Below are positions 53,832 through 64,000 of a stretch of 64,000 bases of DNA, in pieces. Made by a program: the position numbers and the translations under genes. This DNA comes from Arcuatula senhousia (Eukaryota > Mollusca > Bivalvia > Mytilida > Mytilidae), in NCBI GenBank assembly GCA_963971305.1, contig OZ020317.1:17192001-17256000 (forward strand), written 5' to 3'. The notes under the pieces are model-generated. The model saw nothing but the letters and a program-made list of their open reading frames with translations, was not told where the DNA came from and ran no database searches. Position 1 is the stretch's first letter, and each line of letters starts with the position of its first letter.

Positions 53832-55539
53832 ATTGCAAATGATTTTTGATTTTTGGGACTTTATTAACTATTATATTCTAGAAAGCCAGGGCACTTGTTT
53901 GTCGTGATATTACTATTTTCTGGGAAATACTTAAGGACATAATCATCTGAAAAGCTGTGTACCCATATTTGAATGCTAATTTCAATGCAATGCATTAAGG
54001 TTAAGGGTAGATCGGGTGTTTAAAAAGTTATATCCATAAAATTTTCTTAAATTTTGGCCTAAGTTAGCACTAGACTGGTACTTTATATCTCGATAATAAA
54101 ATCAAAAGTTCACCATAGGAAAATTTGTAGAAACGACTTTCAAAAATGCATGATTTTAGTACTTTTTGTATAGGATCAATAGAGAAAATTCAAATTTCTT
54201 TTTACTTACAAAAAATCTACTCCATAAAATTTGTGAAAATTCTTGTTTTGTATGGATATTTAAATAATCTAAAAAAAAAATAAAGTTCACCATCATTTTT
54301 TTTTTGTAAAAAGTGAAAATGAAAAATGTGTTTTCCCCCTATCATTTCTAAAGTGCGGGCAAATATCAAAATTTGCAAAGAAGGTGTTTTTTATCCAAGT
54401 TTTTGTTGTAATTGTCAATTTTGATGATTATCTAGTCCAATAAAAATCAATAAGAATAACAAGCATTATTATAAGTTTAAAGTAATGATAGATGTGCAAA
54501 AATATGCTCAGTGATAGACACCCCATCTACCTTAAGGTCGACCTGAAATTTCGACATTTTCTTCAAAGAATCAACAGTTTATCCAAAAATCATGCATAAT
54601 ATTGATTATTTTACCTATCATTATTATTATAATACCTATACAAATGCATTATATCAATTATTTTGTTTTCATACTTCTGAAAATGGCCGTCACGTCATCT
54701 CAAATGTTGTATTCCTTAAATTCTGTGAAAAAACTTTGATATATCTTACCAAACAATTGTAAAACAATTATAAAAGGCCACACCCGAAAAATAAGCTTTT
54801 TTTGCGGTGTGATTTTCAAAACCTTTTTTTATTGGTACCTTGTCCCTGCCTGTGTTTTTTTAATAAGACTAGCAATAATTCTTACCGTCTCCGATAAATG
54901 CTTTTAATGAGAGTTCGTCTAGACAAACGTTTGGATTTTTTGCAAGAACTTAAAAAATGTATAATTTGACTAAATTTTTGTACCATGGTTTCTTTAAATT
55001 ATCTGGCAAAATTAACTAAGTCTGGACATACACTTGGTCTCCGACATACACTGAGTCCATCTGGGTCACCTGTTCTTTATTTTTCTACCTTGATTTCTTC
55101 AAGTTATCTGACAAATTAACTTACACTTTCAAGCTAAATCAAAAATGTCAATTGTAGATTTAAAAACAAAGGTATTTCAGACGAAAAAAGAGAAAAGGAT
55201 CACCGCATGTATTTATCTTTGAAATTATATAATTCAGGAATTGCATTTGTTCTAATTGTACAACCACGTTTTAACACTGTCCAAGGAAACAAACATAACG
55301 TTTATCAAAGAAAAGAAAAATAGGAAAAAAGGTAGACAACCATCTAATCCTTGATATGCTCTAAACCTATTTCTCCTATTCCCCTCTTCATTCATCCAAA
55401 AAAATTTAAGATGGTCATTTGGTTTGCCAAAGGGTCGAAAGACGGTGTGAAGCAACTAGAGAGAAATTACTTTGCTTTCAATACCAAGCAAAGTACTATG
55501 CCATATTGTCTTACAAAGAATGAACAAAAGAAGAAGGCA
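53832..55539. other. 1.7 kb without a recognised gene
   Basis: AT-rich. Short ORFs near 55252-55548 overlap on both strands and have no family features. Confidence 0.4.
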
Positions 55540-56650
55540 AATTGCTGAGAGATGGACAAGCGGGTTTCCGCCAAGAATGATCCTGTGTAGACCAAATTGC
55601 CTCCCTAAGAATCATTAAAGAACAGATTTAGTGGCAGACTTCTATTTATCTGACCTTATAGATTTTGAGAATGCGTTTGACAGAGTCGACCAACAAGTAC
55701 TGTGGACCATTTTTTCCGAAATTATGGAATACCTGAAAAGATAATTATTCAACAACTTTATAATGGATTTACCTGCCAAGTCATCCATGCAGAAAACCTG
55801 ACAATGTCAACGGGTGTTAGACAAGGATGCTTAATCTTTCCTCTTATTTTTCTTGTCATTGACTTGGGAGAGCTGAAATACTTATGATACCCCAAGACAT
55901 CGCATTCATTTCTCGAAGAATTAGACTTTGTTAATGATATTTGCCAACTTTCCCATTGCCATCTTAAAATCAAGCTTCCACCTCGAGGCAGTTGAAAACG
56001 AGTAAAGCCTTACATCAACCCTGCTAAAACCAACCAAGAAAACAAAACAAAAGTTAGAGGTGCGGGAATTGAAGATATACAAGAATTCATCTACCTGGGA
56101 AGTGCCATCAGTATAACAGGTGGCACTGATGAAGACATAACAGCAAGACACAAGAAAGCACAACAGGCATTTGCTATCCTGACACCTGTGTGGAAAAGAA
56201 AAGCTCTGAGAACAAGTGCCAAGCTAAGAATCTTCAATTCAAATGTTAAGTCCATCCTTCTTTATGGATAAAAAATTGGAGATTAAATGCAGCCACTACG
56301 AAAATCCTGCAGGTTTTTATCGGAGTACCTTCGAAACATCATCGGAAAAAATTAACAAAGACCAAAAAGTTAGAAAATTAAATTTTTTGGGAAAAAAAAA
56401 CAAGAGCCTATTCAAAGAATAATCGGAAAAACACGTTGTAGATGAATAGGTCACACGTTTGAGAAAAAGCAACAACAATGTGACCAAACTGGCTTTAGAC
56501 TGGAACCAAAAGGACCCATATACAGAAGATTGGTGAAACAAGGGTAGAGCAAAAACAACAGCCAAAGACAAGAATAAATGGAAAGCAGCAGTGATCGACC
56601 TTTGTCCCATGTGGGACGAAGTGGATTAAGTCAAGTAAATAAAGTTAAGT
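55540..56650 (+). pseudogene. RTE-like LINE reverse transcriptase, heavily decayed
   Basis: Plus-strand frames give, in order, QAGFRQ and VDQIASLRIIKEQ, LIDFENAFDRVDQQVLW (motif A), TGVRQGCLI(F)P, LDFVNDI where the family has FADD, then VRGAGIEDIQEFIYLGSAI, GGTDEDITARHKKAQQAFA, FNSNVKSILLYG and, at the end, WKAAVIDLCPMW. At least four frameshifts and several stops. The active-site Ala-Asp reads Val-Asn. TAAAGTTAAGT at the 3' end fits an RTE-type simple tail. Confidence 0.8.
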
Positions 56651-56995
56651 TTGCCAGCGGTAAACGACAGATGGAAATACCCAATGGAGAATACACTTAG
56701 AAGTTTAATGACATGTATGCAGAACAAATTTTAGAATTTCAAAATGGCCGCCAGTTGTTTTGTGTGGTTTTTTTTTTTTGCTACACTCCACCAACCCCGC
56801 CCCCATCTTTGTTTGAATTGAATGAAATTTATTGCTACGTATACACATGTATATTTGGAAAGGAATGATGACCATACTGTGTGCATCCCAACGCAATAAT
56901 ATATTTTGGGCCGAGATTTTGTAAGATAATTTGTCAGAAAAGCGGTACAACTTTAAATACTTATTTTTTTTTAATTCATTGATTCCATTTACATC
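56651..56995. other. No gene recognised
   Basis: AT-rich; nothing supported. Confidence 0.4.
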
Positions 56996-57003
56996 AAAAA
57001 TAT

Positions 57004-57754
57004 ACGGAGCCCGGCAAGGGACACCGAAAAAAAAAATTATATCGTTATTTCGATAAAATATATTATATCGTTATTTCCATATATTATATCGTTATTTCAA
57101 TTTAATTATATCGTTATTTCGATTATATTATATCGTTATTTCGATATGCTATATCGTTATTTCCATATATTATATCGTTATTTCAATATTATATATCGTT
57201 ATTACAATATAATATATCGTTATAACGATATATAAATGTATTATTATTTCGTTATGATGATATCGTTATTTCCATATATTATATCATTATTTCCATATAT
57301 TTATCGTTATTTCAATATAATTATATTGTTATTTCAATATAATTTTCGTTTTTACGATCTCCATGTGACTTAAAATAAATCGTGCATCAACAATAACAGT
57401 TTATACTGTAATATATATTGAAATAATGATATAATATATCGTTTTAACGTTAAAACATATCGTTATAACGATATAATATATTGAAATAACGATAAAATAT
57501 ATCGAAATAACAATATAATTATATTGAAATAACGATATAATTTTATATCTTTAAAACGATAGATTATATTGTAATAACGATATATTATATTGAAATAACG
57601 ATATAATATATGGAAATAACGATATAATATATCGAAATAACGATATAATTAAATTGAAATAACGATATAATATATGGAAATAACGATATAATATATTTTA
57701 TCGAAATAACGATATAATTTTTTTTTTTTTCCTGTGTCCCTTACCGGGCTCCGT
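57004..57754. mobile_element. Fold-back element of ATATCGTTATTTC repeats, 751 bp, 8-bp TSD
   Basis: Ends ACGGAGCCCGG(C/T)AAGGGACA are inverted, and AAAAATAT flanks both sides (56996-57003, 57755-57762). The arms are almost the whole element: ~350 bp each of ~21-bp units with ATATCGTTATTTC on the left and GAAATAACGATAT on the right. No ORF. 8-bp TSD excludes Tc1/mariner; superfamily not settled. Confidence 0.9.
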
Positions 57755-57762
57755 AAAAATAT

Positions 57763-59371
57763 ACTTTAAACCGGTTCATATTTATTTGAAATTTTACTCA
57801 AGATCTGTATAGCACGTGCAATTTGGAGACAGATTTTATCTATTTGTCCTTAAAGCAAAAGTTTGTATTTACTACCTTCTTTATTTAGCAGCACCGTACA
57901 TTTACAATTGATTTTATGTTTGACAGAGTACATGTCCTCATATCACGATATTTTTCCAAATAGAACAAGCTTCAATAGATATTAATCCTTATCTAAACTT
58001 CCTGCTTAATTTACGCATTGTTAAATTTGAATTCTCAAATGAATTTTAACAGTTTTCAAATTGTTTTGGGACGATTCTATATATCATTTCAATGGTCTGT
58101 ACCATGTGAAATAATTGAATCTTAATTATCCAAACAAAGCTCTGTGTAAAGTGAGAGATGGTACATATTGATTTGATGTGGACATTGGTGTCGTTGTAAG
58201 CCGGAACGCTTGTTGTAGAGCTAAAAATTGACATGTGATGGTATAAAGGAATGTTTGAACGATTTTTCGGTTCAAATGTGTCAAATATCGCCTGCTACTA
58301 ATTGGTAGGGCTATTTGTTGATACAAAATCCAACGAAACAAATTCCATTCATCACTTTTTTGTTCATATGCGATAGAAGAAAAAACACCTAAGTAACGAC
58401 AAATAATAATTTTAAAAGCTGTTCCTGTATGTGTCAAATGTGGGATTTTTTTTTCTTCTTCCATGTCAGGAAGGGGAATTGTTTCCGAATGTGGATAGTT
58501 CCGCGAAAAATCAACGCCTTGTGGGCAACACAGTCGTTCTCCAAAGCTCACAGGGTGGGAACGGAAGTTGTAAAGCATCCGGAAGAGAGGTTGATTAAAG
58601 CGATAAAATTTCGACGAACAGTTAGCTCGGTGTTCAAAATTTCATCTCTCGACAATCAACACTGAAAAGATAAAGCTTGATAAAAGCTGCTAGTGCAGCG
58701 CTGGATCGATAAAAAGTATTCTATTGTACCTACATAACACATAGCTTTTTTATTTTTTAATGAGTATTATACAACCATCTAGCTTAAATGGGTCATCACA
58801 GATTCGACTTTTTTGTTAAAATCTATTTTTTTTTTGTGTAAAAAATCCCTCTTAAGGTTTTTTTTTTTAAATCTTTATTAATACAATCAAAATTTTGAAC
58901 AAAATCATCAAGTATAAATTATATATGTAGGTCAATTCGGGCCAGATTTAAAGACAAATATTTTTTTGCAATTAAACGCAAAAATGTTGGCGACGAAACG
59001 CAATTATGATGATTTGCGAATAAACGCAATGATGTTTGCCAATGATATAATGACATCTCAGCTGAAGAAATGATATTCATATATAGTAACCTTCCTCATA
59101 ATTCCAAAATGAAAATGTCTATAAAATACAAAGCATTAATTAACATACATGTTATTTCAATATTTATTAAGGTTATGACACCTGATATTAAAACTTTACA
59201 AAGATCAAGATTTTGACTTGTCAATATAAATTTAAACTTATCTTCATCAGTAAAAAAAGAAGCTGATAATGATTTTGAAAATTATTTCATAGCATCATTT
59301 TATCATAATATATATTAGCATCGTCAAGACAAAAATACAATCCGTAGTCACAAACAAATAAGCACCGCACA
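57763..59371. other. 1.6 kb without a recognised gene
   Basis: A 150-codon minus ORF (58578-58126) starts at ATG but shows no motif I recognise and overlaps other short ORFs. I would not call it without transcript support. Confidence 0.4.
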
Positions 59372-59381
59372 ACAATCCATT

Positions 59382-59626
59382 GGGAACTGGGTAGCCGAGT
59401 GGTCTAAGGCGTTGATCATTAGCCGATCACATCTGAGCTGGTGTTCGAGTCCCATTTGTATTTAACAAAAAAGGGACTTCCCCAACTGTAGATTAGATGT
59501 GTTAGTTACCTGCCAAAGGTCGGTACTTCGGTTTCCTCCACCATTAAACACTGACCGCCCTACATGACCCAGGTGCGTCGAAAAAGGGCGTTCAACACCA
59601 ACTCACACACACACACACATACACAC
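59382..59626 (+). mobile_element. tRNA-derived SINE with 10-bp TSD
   Basis: ACAATCCATT flanks it at 59372-59381 and 59627-59636. The head is tRNA-Leu/Ser-like: A box TAGCCGAGTGGTCTAAG near 59391 and B box GTGTTCGAGTCC near 59442. The body (GGTTTCCTCCACCATTAAAC; CTGACCGCC) resembles the Deu-type region of bivalve SINEs, and it ends in (CA)n. RNA polymerase III transcription is expected from the A and B boxes. Confidence 0.85.
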
Positions 59627-59751
59627 ACAATCCATTCATAAATTCGTTTATCCCAATGTAATAATACTTATACATGTATAACAAGACTCAACATAATTCT
59701 GTCTATATATAGTTCTTTACAAGTTTCTTTACTTCAACCAATACATTTTGG

Positions 59752-59970
59752 GTGAAAAATTGTGAGACAATATTTTTTTTTTTTTTAATTTAAGGAGAAA
59801 CGTTTTCCAGTTTCAGAATGTATGATTTTTTTTTCTCATTATCTTAGGCTCCCCGAAAGAAGTGAAAAATTTTGAGACAATATTTTTTTTTTTTTTAATT
59901 TAAGGAGAAACGTTTTCAAGTTTCTGAATGTATGATGTTTTTTCTCATTATCTTAGGCTCCCCGAAAGAA
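59752..59970. repeat. 110-bp tandem duplication
   Basis: Two near-identical copies (59752-59861, 59862-59970), each with a T-run and CTTAGGCTCCCCGAAAGAA. Confidence 0.9.
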
Positions 59971-60273
59971 GAGCTTTCGTTTGGATAGAGTTACTTTTCC
60001 CTGCAAAATATACTCACAACTTATTCTGCTAACACAATTTATGAAGCGTCACAAGGTTTTAAATTACAGAACAATTGATTAAATCAAAATTGAATTAAAT
60101 TTTAAAATAGATTTCACTATCCTGGTGTCGTTTCTGTTGATGGGTACCATCTCATTGATGCTGTTGTAGTTGATGTAAAGTTAATTCTTGGAGTTGACTG
60201 TTACATTACAGACTTTACACATGGTTCCTGTTTCATCCTAAATCCGGAACAGCAATGTGAAGTTTGTTACTTA
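59971..60273. other. No gene recognised
   Basis: Nothing supported. Confidence 0.4.
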
Positions 60274-60385
60274 TTCGACATTCGTTTGACATTCGATTGA
60301 CATTCGTTTAACATTCGGTTGACATTCGTTTAACATTCGGTTGATATTCGTTTGACATTCGATTGATATTCATTCAATATTCGTA
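60274..60385. repeat. 12-bp minisatellite (ACATTCG(T/A)TTGA type)
   Basis: About nine units of ACATTCGTTTGA and variants. Confidence 0.85.
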
Positions 60386-60427
60386 GATATGTCGCCCGCT
60401 ATGGGTGCTATGTGCTATATAGTTATG

Positions 60428-60850
60428 GTGGAATCTCTAAAACTCCGTACTGCAATCCCGCCTAGCATATACTGCATGCCACTTATAGTGTGGCACTACG
60501 GCGACTCCCTCAAAGAGAAGTCCGAATAACGTCCTTATAAACGCCCCTGAAACTACAACTTTTGAGTATAGTATAATCCCTAATGCTATAGGGTTGTTCC
60601 GAAGTAGCGATTTCAGATCTTTATCAAACAGCAGACGCCCGTACAAATGTTTTTTTTTTATAAATTGAAGTCTCTAGGACTATGTACGGCAACCCCGCCT
60701 AGCAAAAAAATCATGCCGCTCATAGTGTGATAATACGATGACTCCCTAAAAATGGGGTTCCTATAAATTTTTTATAAACGTTACGCATTACACATCCTTT
60801 GAATCTACTACTTTTGAGTATAGTATAATCGCTTATGCTATTTGATATGC
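60428..60850. repeat. Two diverged ~235-bp tandem units
   Basis: Shared blocks (CCCGCCTAGCA, CATAGTGTG-like, GACTCCCT, TTTTGAGTATAGTATAATC) at ~60428 and ~60663. Confidence 0.75.
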
Positions 60851-60861
60851 AATACTAGTTT

Positions 60862-61310
60862 AGCATCAGTACAGATCAATTTCACGGGCGTTTTCCGTAT
60901 GCTCCTGTAGTCACGGTCAAGTGACTTTGAGATTTATTACTGATTTGGATAAATGTTAACTTTTTTTCATTGTGTCTGTTTACCATGAAGCAATTGTCGT
61001 ACACCATTGATATAGTTGGTTTTCAGTTGTATTAGCATCCGTTCAGATCAATTGTAAGAACATTTTCGTTTTTATCTGCTTGCTCTCGCAGTCATGGTTT
61101 ACTGACTTTGGGATTTTATACTGATTTTGCCTACGTTAGTGTTTTTTTCTTACGTCTGTTTAACATGAGACATTTAAGGCACATCATTGATATTTAGTAT
61201 CAGCATCAGTAGCAGTAGAATCAATATTAACAGGATTTTATCTGTATGCTCCTGCAGTCGCGGTCTACTGACTTTATACTCACTTGGCTAGGCATAAGAA
61301 CAGGTCAATT
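60862..61310. repeat. Three diverged ~170-bp tandem units
   Basis: AGCATC(A/C)GT...AGATCAAT-like starts at 60862, 61034 and 61202, each followed by TGCTC(C/T)(T/C)G(T/C)AGTC and ACTGACTTT-like blocks. Confidence 0.7.
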
Positions 61311-61625
61311 TCATAAGTAATTGACATTTGCATTTTTAAGACTTAAAATTGTGCCTTGCTGCGACAGGCAAGACATATTTTTATTTAGTTACTCAACTGT
61401 GATCGCAGCATATTTTCAAAAAGAATATTTAACCTGAATGTTTTTACAATTTTAGCCCTATTTTCATGTATTTCGAACATTTAACTCGAAAGTATTCTTT
61501 TTTTTTCATATAAGATGGGATAAAAGCCTTAACACGGACTAACACATTTTATACTAATGCATGAAAGAAGAAAATTGGGCACCAATGTCAGAAGTCCAAA
61601 GGGTGAAGACAAAATTATTAAACAC
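61311..61625. other. No gene recognised
   Basis: AT-rich; nothing supported. Confidence 0.4.
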
Positions 61626-61638
61626 GAACTAGAACAGT

Positions 61639-62154
61639 TAGTTAGTTAGTTAGTTATTGCTTTACTCCCAAGCAGCGCGATTTCGGCTATATCCGGGAGA
61701 TGAACATGAAAGTGGTGATACAATGAACATGAAATGATGATGAAGTGGAGGAAATAGGGACACAAGGCCAATTGGGTAGGAGAGTTTTTACTGCCACTGA
61801 AAAAAGGTGTGATGGGTAGGGACGGGAAGTTTTGCCTCCTGCATGGGGATCCTACGGGTCCTACTCTTACCGAGACATGCAGCAGGGTTCTTTAACGTGC
61901 GAGGAACGTGACATTTTTCCCAACACGGTGCACCACTATGGTTTGCAGTCAGGTTTTCTGCATTATCGCCTGACGAACCCGCATCTCTCGATGTCAGGGC
62001 TACCCCATTCAACCACCTGGGGCACACATCCCAGTCGCTTTGTGGGCAAAGCGGCCTGACCCCGATGTCAGGTTTCTGAGCGCTCTTTAGTGGACTTTTA
62101 CCGACAAGCTTAGCGCTGCTGCGGGCCTATTCGCCTCCCGGGCCCCGCACGGGA
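61639..62154 (-). mobile_element. GC-rich SINE-like retroposon with 13-bp TSD and (CTAA)n tail
   Basis: GAACTAGAACAGT flanks it at 61626-61638 and 62155-62167. On the minus strand it starts CTCCCGTGCGGGGCCCGGGA and ends in (CTAA)n, seen as TTAGTTAGTTAG on the plus strand. Long TSD plus simple tail indicate LINE-mediated insertion. Homologous to 44340-44590. No clear pol III boxes. Plus and minus short ORFs are incidental. Confidence 0.8.
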
Positions 62155-62368
62155 GAACTAGAACAGTAAACATTAAACAAAAACACAAAAGCAATGAAGA
62201 GCAACCAACAACGCGAACTCAGTTGTAGCGAGAGTGAACTCAGCTACGTATGGTAAGCAGTTCCTACTTGTTACATGAACATGTACAACTTGAAAGTCAA
62301 TCAATAAAACGGACAAGAAAGTTTTGCGTACTTTCAGGAATATTACCTGAAGTTAATTTTTTTTTATA
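62155..62368. other. No gene recognised
   Basis: Right TSD of the previous element, then unassigned sequence. Confidence 0.4.
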
Positions 62369-62600
62369 CTTATTATACCCCCGCTTGGGAAGTGGGGGTA
62401 TATAGAAATAGGGTTGTCTGTCCGTCATTCCGTTACACCATGATAGGGTACCCATATCTTATCCGCAACTCCTCCTCAACTCCTCAATGGATTTTCATAA
62501 AACTTTCACACAATTTTTGTGACATAATGTAGATGTTCACGATCTTTTTCTTTAAGTTAATCCGATTGATTTTTGGGATTTTCCAAAGCAAAGTACTATT
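62369..62600 (+). repeat. 5' end of another palindrome-start repeat family
   Basis: Opens with TATACCCCCGCTTGGG...AGTGGGGGTATA, then GTCTGTCCGTC and a leader about short Ser/Leu-free sequence; structurally like the HINE-like 5' ends but a different family. The 3' end was not found. Confidence 0.5.
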
Positions 62601-62794
62601 TTGAAATTATATCTGATTATTTTTTATTTATTTATTTTTTTTGGGGGGGGGGTGAGCAGCTGCTCATAGTTTACTAGTTTTACTTAATATTTTAATTCAA
62701 AATTGTACATGTATTTTTGCCACGCCCTTCCAAACTGTACAACTATGCACATGTATATATATGGATGTTATGTAGGGGCTTTTACAGTCGTTTG

Positions 62795-63060
62795 GATTTC
62801 TATGAACTTTCCGATTGTTAAATTCAAAATTGTTTAAAACACCAGATTTCTTACCTTGTAATGTTATGGTCGATATTCTCGGTGCTGATTTTGTCTTCCT
62901 GTTCGACCTTTTTGGTTTAGAGAACTTTTCATTCAATATTTTTGGTTTTTGATCATCAATGTTTTGATTCAAATGATGCTGATGAGAGGTTACTCCTTCA
63001 AATATCGACATACAGCATAACCAAATTAACAGTTTTATACCCGTTTTGGTATTCTATTTT
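62795..63060 (-). repeat. Dispersed repeat, copy of 17590-17870, with an open minus frame
   Basis: Minus ORF from ATG 63011 reads MSIFEGVTSHQHHLNQNIDD, a Lys/Ser/Arg-rich stretch and LQGKKSGVLNNFEFNNRK before leaving the region shared with 17590-17870. Function unknown; could be a fragment of a retroelement or host exon. Confidence 0.6.
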
Positions 63061-63390
63061 CAATTAGTTCTTGTCCTGTTTATGACTGAAATATTGTTGA
63101 CTTGACATAAAACAAACAAGCACACAAAGCTTATTGTTATAATTTGAAGAAAAAAAAACTCACTATTTATACATTGATTTCCTGTAAGACAGTTGTGTCT
63201 TTTTCCTTTAAGCATCAAATTTTATTCTAGAGACCAAAGAAATTGTTTATTATTTTGTGTGTATCTTGTTACCAAGTTTAATAAGGACAAATAAATTTTA
63301 ACCCTCAAATTTGTCTTGAAAATCGTTAAAAATCATTATACTATAGCTGATCACATACAATGTCATGTATAATCCATTCGAATTTTAAAA
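63061..63390. other. No gene recognised
   Basis: AT-rich; nothing supported. Confidence 0.4.
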
Positions 63391-63790
63391 AGAGGCTCAC
63401 GGTAGCTCACCTGACATCAATGATTGACGGAATGTAAATATTTTGTGGTATCTGAGGTGTAAAACTCAATCAAAGTATCATCATACAATTCCCACCTTAT
63501 AATGAAGGCGTTTGTAGAGCACATGTTTCAAAACGTTCAAGCAAACAAAAACTTTTCTTAATCTTTTATAGGTTTATCTGCAAGGCAGTAACTCCAAACT
63601 TGACAATTAAGGGCCATAACTTATAAAAGGGGTTATCTGACTGCCTCAGTCTAATGGGTATTTTTGAAGAGCTAATTGAACTAAAGATCAACTACACTAA
63701 AAAACACAATATTTTCATTATCAAAGTACCATACCACTGTAAGGGGTCATCTGTCAATTTTTACCCTGAAATCATTTTTGTATATCTTAA
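63391..63790 (-). mobile_element. HINE/pearl-like fragment, reverse orientation, diverged
   Basis: Read on the minus strand it ends GTCAGGTGAGCTACCGTGAGCCTCTTT at 63391, like the 3' ends of the other copies, and includes CAGATAACCCCTTTTATAAG, a form of the core palindrome. It fades near 63790. Confidence 0.6.
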
Positions 63791-64000
63791 ATTTTTGAGC
63801 TCAACATTTCTCATATTCTAACTTTTTCTCTAGCACTTACAACATTCAAGATAAAATACATGTACAAAAACTGTGAAAATTACCAATTGACGAGTAAGGC
63901 ACGAACCATTTTCATACGGTGGGGGGGGGCTGGGATTTTTTAACCTGATATTATTATTTTTCTGTCCATATCAAAGTTACATTTTTTTTCTACCTAAAGC
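63791..64000. other. No gene recognised
   Basis: Contains a G-run near 63921; nothing supported. Confidence 0.4.

Noticed and set aside
57004..57754. CRISPR-like or bacterial repeat array
   Set aside because: The ~21-bp units have no spacers and are arranged as an inverted, TSD-flanked element.
58126..58578. 150-codon minus-strand ORF as a host gene
   Set aside because: No recognisable domain, no supporting neighbours; overlaps other short ORFs.
61636..61654. TTAGTTAGTTAG as telomere-like sequence
   Set aside because: It is the simple tail of a TSD-flanked retroposon and is not TTAGGG.

Overview
The window reads as an invertebrate, most likely a marine bivalve of the mussel type. The evidence is indirect: AT-rich non-coding DNA; interspersed elements that open with a GCTCACCTGG palindrome and a CGT microsatellite and carry ~160-bp tandem cores; a tRNA-derived SINE with a bivalve-like 3' body; and Penelope-like, CR1/L2-like and RTE-like retroelement remains. 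I found no convincing host protein-coding gene. Essentially everything recognisable is mobile or tandemly repeated DNA.

Layout. 0.2-8.9 kb: an ACGT-rich repeat present twice in tandem. The second copy is split by a complete 7.65-kb DNA transposon (881-8526) with ~0.5-kb terminal inverted repeats (TIRs) and a perfect 8-bp target duplication. It carries two convergent genes: a PIF1-type helicase with SAP-like and PHD-like C-terminal modules, and a P/THAP9-type transposase. Each gene has one lesion, an in-frame TAG inside the PHD finger and a one-base shift at an A8 run. 9.0-18.5 kb: a large tandem-core element, LINE debris, a repeat pair with a hammerhead-ribozyme candidate, a dimeric ~150-bp satellite rich in TGACCT half-sites, and an 814-bp hAT-type MITE. 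18.5-27.4 kb: a near-identical 2.94-kb triplication. 27.3-30.5 kb: a 42-bp minisatellite into which the triplication breakpoint falls.

32-44 kb: LINE and Penelope-like reverse transcriptase remnants on the minus strand; a 78-bp micro-MITE whose ends resemble those of the 7.65-kb transposon; a 182-bp MITE; two TA-flanked mariner-type non-autonomous elements; and a nested hairpin. 44.3-49.4 kb: a LINE on the minus strand with a short ORF1 and an open 1186-aa ORF2 (endonuclease plus reverse transcriptase) carrying a 2A-like motif. 49.7-50.3 kb: two direct repeats, each with a hammerhead ribozyme, arranged like a retrozyme. 51-57.8 kb: nested TIR elements, an RTE-like pseudogene and a 751-bp fold-back element built of ATATCGTTATTTC repeats. 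58-64 kb: two SINE-like insertions with target duplications, several small tandem repeats and fragments of other families.

Working together: the helicase and transposase share TIR promoters and probably form one mobile unit whose transposase may also have moved the 78-bp MITE. The hammerhead repeats are non-autonomous and would depend on a retroelement enzyme; a decayed Penelope-like reverse transcriptase is present at 33.8-34.7 kb. All family assignments come from reading motifs and repeats by eye; no database search was run.
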